From Terebella lapidaria (taxonomy: Eukaryota; Annelida; Polychaeta; Terebellida; Terebellidae): DNA of 64,000 nt. Position numbers and translations under genes: made by a program. Shown piece by piece: positions 60,401 to 64,000 of the stretch (position 1 is its first letter; every line of letters starts with the position of its first letter). The notes under the pieces were generated by a model. It was not told the origin of the DNA, ran no database searches, and saw nothing but the letters and a program-made list of their open reading frames with translations. The stretch covers positions 31,348,423 to 31,412,422 of the forward strand of contig OX424566.1 of the NCBI GenBank assembly GCA_949152475.1. Direction: 5' to 3'.

Positions 60401-60960
60401 CATCCTATATATATGTTGCAATTAGAATTAAATACAGTACTTATTTAGGGAGATAAAATATGGGCTTCGAAGCTGTGACCTTGAATTTGGTCTCGAATGA
60501 CCTAGAGTTCAGACATGGATGTTGTAATTCTGTTCATTAAGGAAATTGACTGTAATTCTTAAGGATCTACTATTGATATTGAGAACATGGTCTATCTGCA
60601 AAATGGTGATAGACACTAAATCATGGGTGACCTTCAGCAGTAAACCATTCTTTATCTCAATTTATTGGAAAATGTGTCATTAGGGCATGTATAATAGGTT
60701 GCAGATAGATCGTATGTTGTAGTATTGAGCATATATAGAAAGTCGAATATGATCTGCAAATAGTGACCTCGAACTTGGCCTTGAACAACTTTCACTGACT
60801 ATTTATCTGATTTTGTGTAAATAACCCCTATGTGAACAGAGAATGTCTGATGCTTGACTTTCTCAATGAGGGTGCCTCATTCTGGCAGATTTTACACTAA
60901 CATGTACAAGTAGCCTATGACATAGTATGAACCTTGGAGTGATAGAGCGTCCAGTTTAGG
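57429..60960 (+). other. NCS1: NCS-1 3' UTR and downstream DNA
   Basis: No coding signal is seen. AATAAA at 60107-60112 is a candidate poly(A) signal. A 14-G run lies at 58332-58345. TTTACTGTTCATACCAGACA occurs both at about 56506 and 58921, a short dispersed duplication. TTGTTTCCCGTCA near 58858 is inverted at about 59248 (TGACGGGAAACAA), suggesting a degraded MITE. Confidence 0.45.
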
Positions 60961-60969
60961 CGCATTAAA

Positions 60970-61558
60970 GGAGTATATCAACAAACCTTTGCTCCAACAT
61001 ACACAAGATATCCAAGGCAATTCTCAAGCACCTTGCCACCGACAATCATCCTAGCAGGTGGCGAGTTCAACTTACCAGACATCCAGTAGGAAGACTTGTC
61101 ACTCAGTGGGAACCAGAACCTGGCTGCTGTGAATGAGGTATATCTGAACATCTTTCAAGACCTGGGTCTTGAGCAACTAGTGGACTTCCCCACCAGATAT
61201 TCCCCAGACAACACACTAGACCTAGTGCTGACAAAAAGACCTCTAATCAGTTCAGAAGTGCATCGCCATCCCTGGCCTTTCTGACCATGCGGCTGTGCTT
61301 GACACAACAAGACTTCGACCAGTAAAAACCAAGCCCACCAAGTGCAAGATACTGCTGTGGGAATGCGCAGATCTAGACACCAGATCAACCCCAGGGACAC
61401 ACCAGTACAGAAGCTCTGGAATGACTTCTCGGCAAACATCCGAGCCATCATGAAGGAACATATTCCGTTCAAGTGGACCTCATCATGCCACATGAAACCA
61501 TGGGCTAACACAACCATCAAGTGGCGGTCCAGAAGGCAGAAGAAGGCTCTCTGGTTTT
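60970..61558 (+). pseudogene. LINE fragment, endonuclease domain of a non-LTR retrotransposon
   Basis: Translated pieces show the endonuclease/exonuclease/phosphatase signature of LINE ORF2: an ILAGGEFNLPDI-like motif (normally GDFN), then QLVDFPTRYSPDNTLDLVLT, and in a shifted frame GLSDHAAVLDTTRL. A stop codon near 61088 and a frameshift near 61262 show it is dead. The fragment ends abruptly where the T-rich arm of a satellite-bearing element starts. The LINE clade cannot be told from this piece. Confidence 0.8.
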
Positions 61559-61559
61559 G

Positions 61560-62401
61560 TCAAAATTTATTTATTTATTTTTTTTTCTTTCTTTTTTTCT
61601 TTCACTTTTTGGTTTCCGCACGATAACTTTAGTTTGCCTCGATGTATCTTCGCCAAATTTTCACCGCTGGTCAGAAATGTTGCGTAGAAGCCTATTGTTT
61701 TTGAGCCGGCTCCGGGGTCCGTGAGGTCCGTGAGGATGAAATCAATGTTTCTGGTTTCCGCACGATAACTCAAAAAAGTATTACGGCAATGACTGTGGAA
61801 CTTTGCATGGAGGTTCATATATCACCAGGGAAGAAGCCTATTGATTTTGAGGCCGATCCGTCAAACGACCTTTGATCTAGGGCTCAAAATAATTTTAGCT
61901 GAGTCATCCTTGAGGCTCTCATGCATATCTCGGAAACGGTGCGTCGTAGAGCGAAACGGACGCTAATTTCGGACTCGTCATCCTAGACAAACATGTCTAA
62001 GGGGTATTATGGATGACCTTTGACCTTGACCTTAAATTTTTTCGCTGAGTCGACATTTTTCGTTTTCGTCGATATCTCGGAAACGGTGCGTTGTAGAGCG
62101 AAACGGACGTTATTTTCGGACTCGTCACCGTAGACAAACAGGTCTAAGGGGTATTATGGACCTGTGACCTTGACCTTAAGTTTTTTCGCTGAGTCGGCAC
62201 TTTTCGTTTTCTTCGATATCTCGGAAACGGTGCGTCGTAGAGCGAAACAGACGTTATTTTCGGACTAGTCGCCCTAGACAAACATGTCTTAAGGGTATTA
62301 GGGATGACCTTTGACCTTGACCTCAATTTTTTCCGCTGAGTTGGCATTTTTCGCTTTTGTCGATATCTCGGAAAGGATGCGTCATAGAGCGAAACGTTAT
62401 T
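61560..62401. mobile_element. Decayed satellite-bearing element, interrupted by a younger copy
   Basis: It has the T-rich left arm and GGTCCGTGAGGTCCGTGAGG block of the copy at 30338 but lacks the terminal hairpin. Three to four ~147-bp units follow with more differences than in the other copies. The array is cut within a unit at GCGAAACG, where the hairpin end of the next copy begins. Confidence 0.75.
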
Positions 62402-62439
62402 AAGGCATTTCGGCAGAAATGCCTTTATGGTTTTAGCAG

Positions 62440-62475
<36 letters not shown>

Positions 62476-64000
62476 CTTCTTCCGCCACTTTTGGTTTCCG
62501 GACGATAACTTTAGATTGCCTTGACGGATCCTTGTCAAATTTTCACCACAAGTCAGAAATGATATGTGGAAGAAACCTATTCTTTTTGAGCCGGATCCGA
62601 GGTCCGTGAGGTCCGTGAGGATGAAATCAAGGCTAATTTTGAGACTTGGTTTCCGGACGATAACTGGGAAAATATTTATGCAATAGTTGCAGAACTCTGC
62701 ATGGAGGTTCATATGCCACCAGGGAAGAACCCTATTGATTTTGGGATCGATCCGTCAAACGACCTTTGACCTAGAGGTCAAAATAATTTTTTGCTGATTC
62801 ATCCTTGAGGCTTCCTGCATATCTCAGAAACCGTGCATCGTAGAGCGAAACGGACGTTATTTTCGGACTCGTCGCCCTAGACAAACATCTCTAGGGTGTA
62901 CTTTTTTTTTTGATCCGGCTCCGAGGTCCGTCAGGTCCGTGAGGATGAAATCGAGGAACTTGGTTTCCGGACGATAACTCAAAAAATATTCAGGCATTTT
63001 TCGTTTTCGTCGATATCTCGGAAACGGTGCGTCGTAGAGCGAAACGGACGTTATTTTCGGACTCGTCGCACTAGACTAACATGTCTAAGGGGAATTATGG
63101 ATGAACTTTGACCTTGACCCGAAATTTTTTTGCCGAGTCGGCATTTTTCGTTTTCGTCGATATCTCGGAAACGGTGCGTCGTAGAGCGAAACGGACGTTA
63201 TTTTCGGACTCGTCGCACTAGACAAACATGTCTAAGGGGTATTATTGATGAACTTTGACCTTGACCCGAAATTTTTTTGCCGAGTCGGCATTTTTCGTTT
63301 TCGTCGTTATCTCGGAAACGGTGCGTCGTAGAGCGAAACGGACGTTATTTTCGGACTCGTCGCACTAGACAAACATGTCTAAGGGGTATTATGGATGAAC
63401 TTTGACCTTGACCCGAAATTTTTTTGCCGAGTCGGCATTTTTCGTTTTCGTCGATATCTCGGAAACGGTGCGTCGTAGAGCGAAACGGACGTTATTTTCG
63501 GACTCGTCGCACTAGACAAACATGTCTAAGGGGTATTATGGATGAACTTTGACCTTGACTCGAAATTTTTTTGTTGAGTCGGCATTTTTCGTTTTCGTCG
63601 ATATCTCGGAAACGGTGCGTCGTAGAGCGAAACGGACGTTATTTTCGGACTCGTCGCACTAGACAAACATGTCTAAGGGGAATTATTGATGAACTTTGAC
63701 CTTGACCCGAAATTTTTTTGCCGAGTCGGCATTTTTCGTTTTCGTCGATATCTCGGAAACGGTGCGTCGTAGAGCGAAACGGACGTTACTTTCGGACTCG
63801 TCGCCCTAGACAAACATGTCTAAGGGGTATTATGGATTAACTTTGACCTTGACCCGAAATTTTTTTGCCGAGTCGGCAGTTTTTGTTTTCGTCGATATCT
63901 CGGAAACGGTGCGTCGTAGAGCGAAACGGATGGTATTTTCGGACTCGTCGCCCTAGACAAACATTTCTAGCGGGTATTATGGATGAACTTTGACCTTGAC
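62402..64000. mobile_element. Satellite-bearing element, younger copy running off the window
   Basis: It begins with the same hairpin AAGGCATTTC-GGCA-GAAATGCCTT (62402-62425), the same left arm as the copy at 30338 and then 147-bp units to the window end. The right end is not in view. Near-identity to the intron copy suggests recent activity. Confidence 0.8.
63011..64000. repeat. 147-bp satellite array with exact period
   Basis: The block CGATATCTCGGAAACGG (one unit has CGTTATCTCGG) starts at 63011, 63158, 63305, 63452, 63599, 63746 and 63893, each exactly 147 bp apart. Each complete unit carries TGAACTTTGACCTTGAC or a close variant. Confidence 0.9.

Overview
The window is animal nuclear DNA. 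Genes are split by GT-AG introns with pyrimidine-rich acceptors, intergenic DNA is AT-rich, and the sequence is full of short inverted-repeat transposons (MITEs), a tRNA-derived SINE, a LINE fragment and satellite-bearing mobile elements. I see no bacterial features. Gene content, repeat types (V-SINE-like SINE, pogo-like MITEs, pearl/HINE-like elements with tandem cores) and the many TACATGTA words suggest a marine invertebrate, perhaps a mollusc or another lophotrochozoan. That placement is low confidence; a non-vertebrate deuterostome is not excluded.

Layout. (1) 1-13155: no gene recognised; several MITEs, including a 1.05 kb element with TTA target-site duplications. (2) 13156-37681, plus strand: at least ten exons of an ER alpha-1,2-mannosidase I (GH47, MAN1B1-like) that trims N-glycans and marks glycoproteins for ER-associated degradation. 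The complete catalytic domain is present; the cytosolic tail and membrane anchor were not found. Two adjacent 177-nt, phase 0-0 exons (33677-33853 and 34527-34703) encode alternative versions of the same 59-residue catalytic-domain segment. The 16.4 kb intron before the catalytic exons carries a six-copy tandem MITE array. The 3.4 kb intron after 30271 is almost filled by a mobile element with about 147-bp tandem repeats. (3) 40524-41117, minus strand: last exon of an unrecognised basic protein, convergent with the mannosidase. (4) 41.3-43.4 kb: SINE and two back-to-back foldback MITEs. (5) 44.3-44.9 kb: GC-richer promoter-like stretch with a CRE. (6) 44868-57428, plus strand: seven-exon neuronal calcium sensor (frequenin/NCS-1-like), including a 25-nt microexon. 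(7) 54173-54817: a second gene nested in NCS-1 intron 3, encoding a protein with two internal repeats; it shares an RLTxPTxAS-type motif with the minus-strand gene at 40.5 kb. (8) 60.97-64.0 kb: LINE endonuclease fragment, a decayed satellite-bearing element and a younger copy inserted into it, running off the window.

The two recognised genes are functionally unrelated (secretory-pathway glycan trimming; neuronal Ca2+ sensing). The most notable points are the duplicated mannosidase exon, the tandem composite MITE array bounded by TCAA repeats with an alternating C/T marker, the 147-bp arrays that each carry a nuclear-receptor-like site, and the nested gene with its motif relative 13 kb away.
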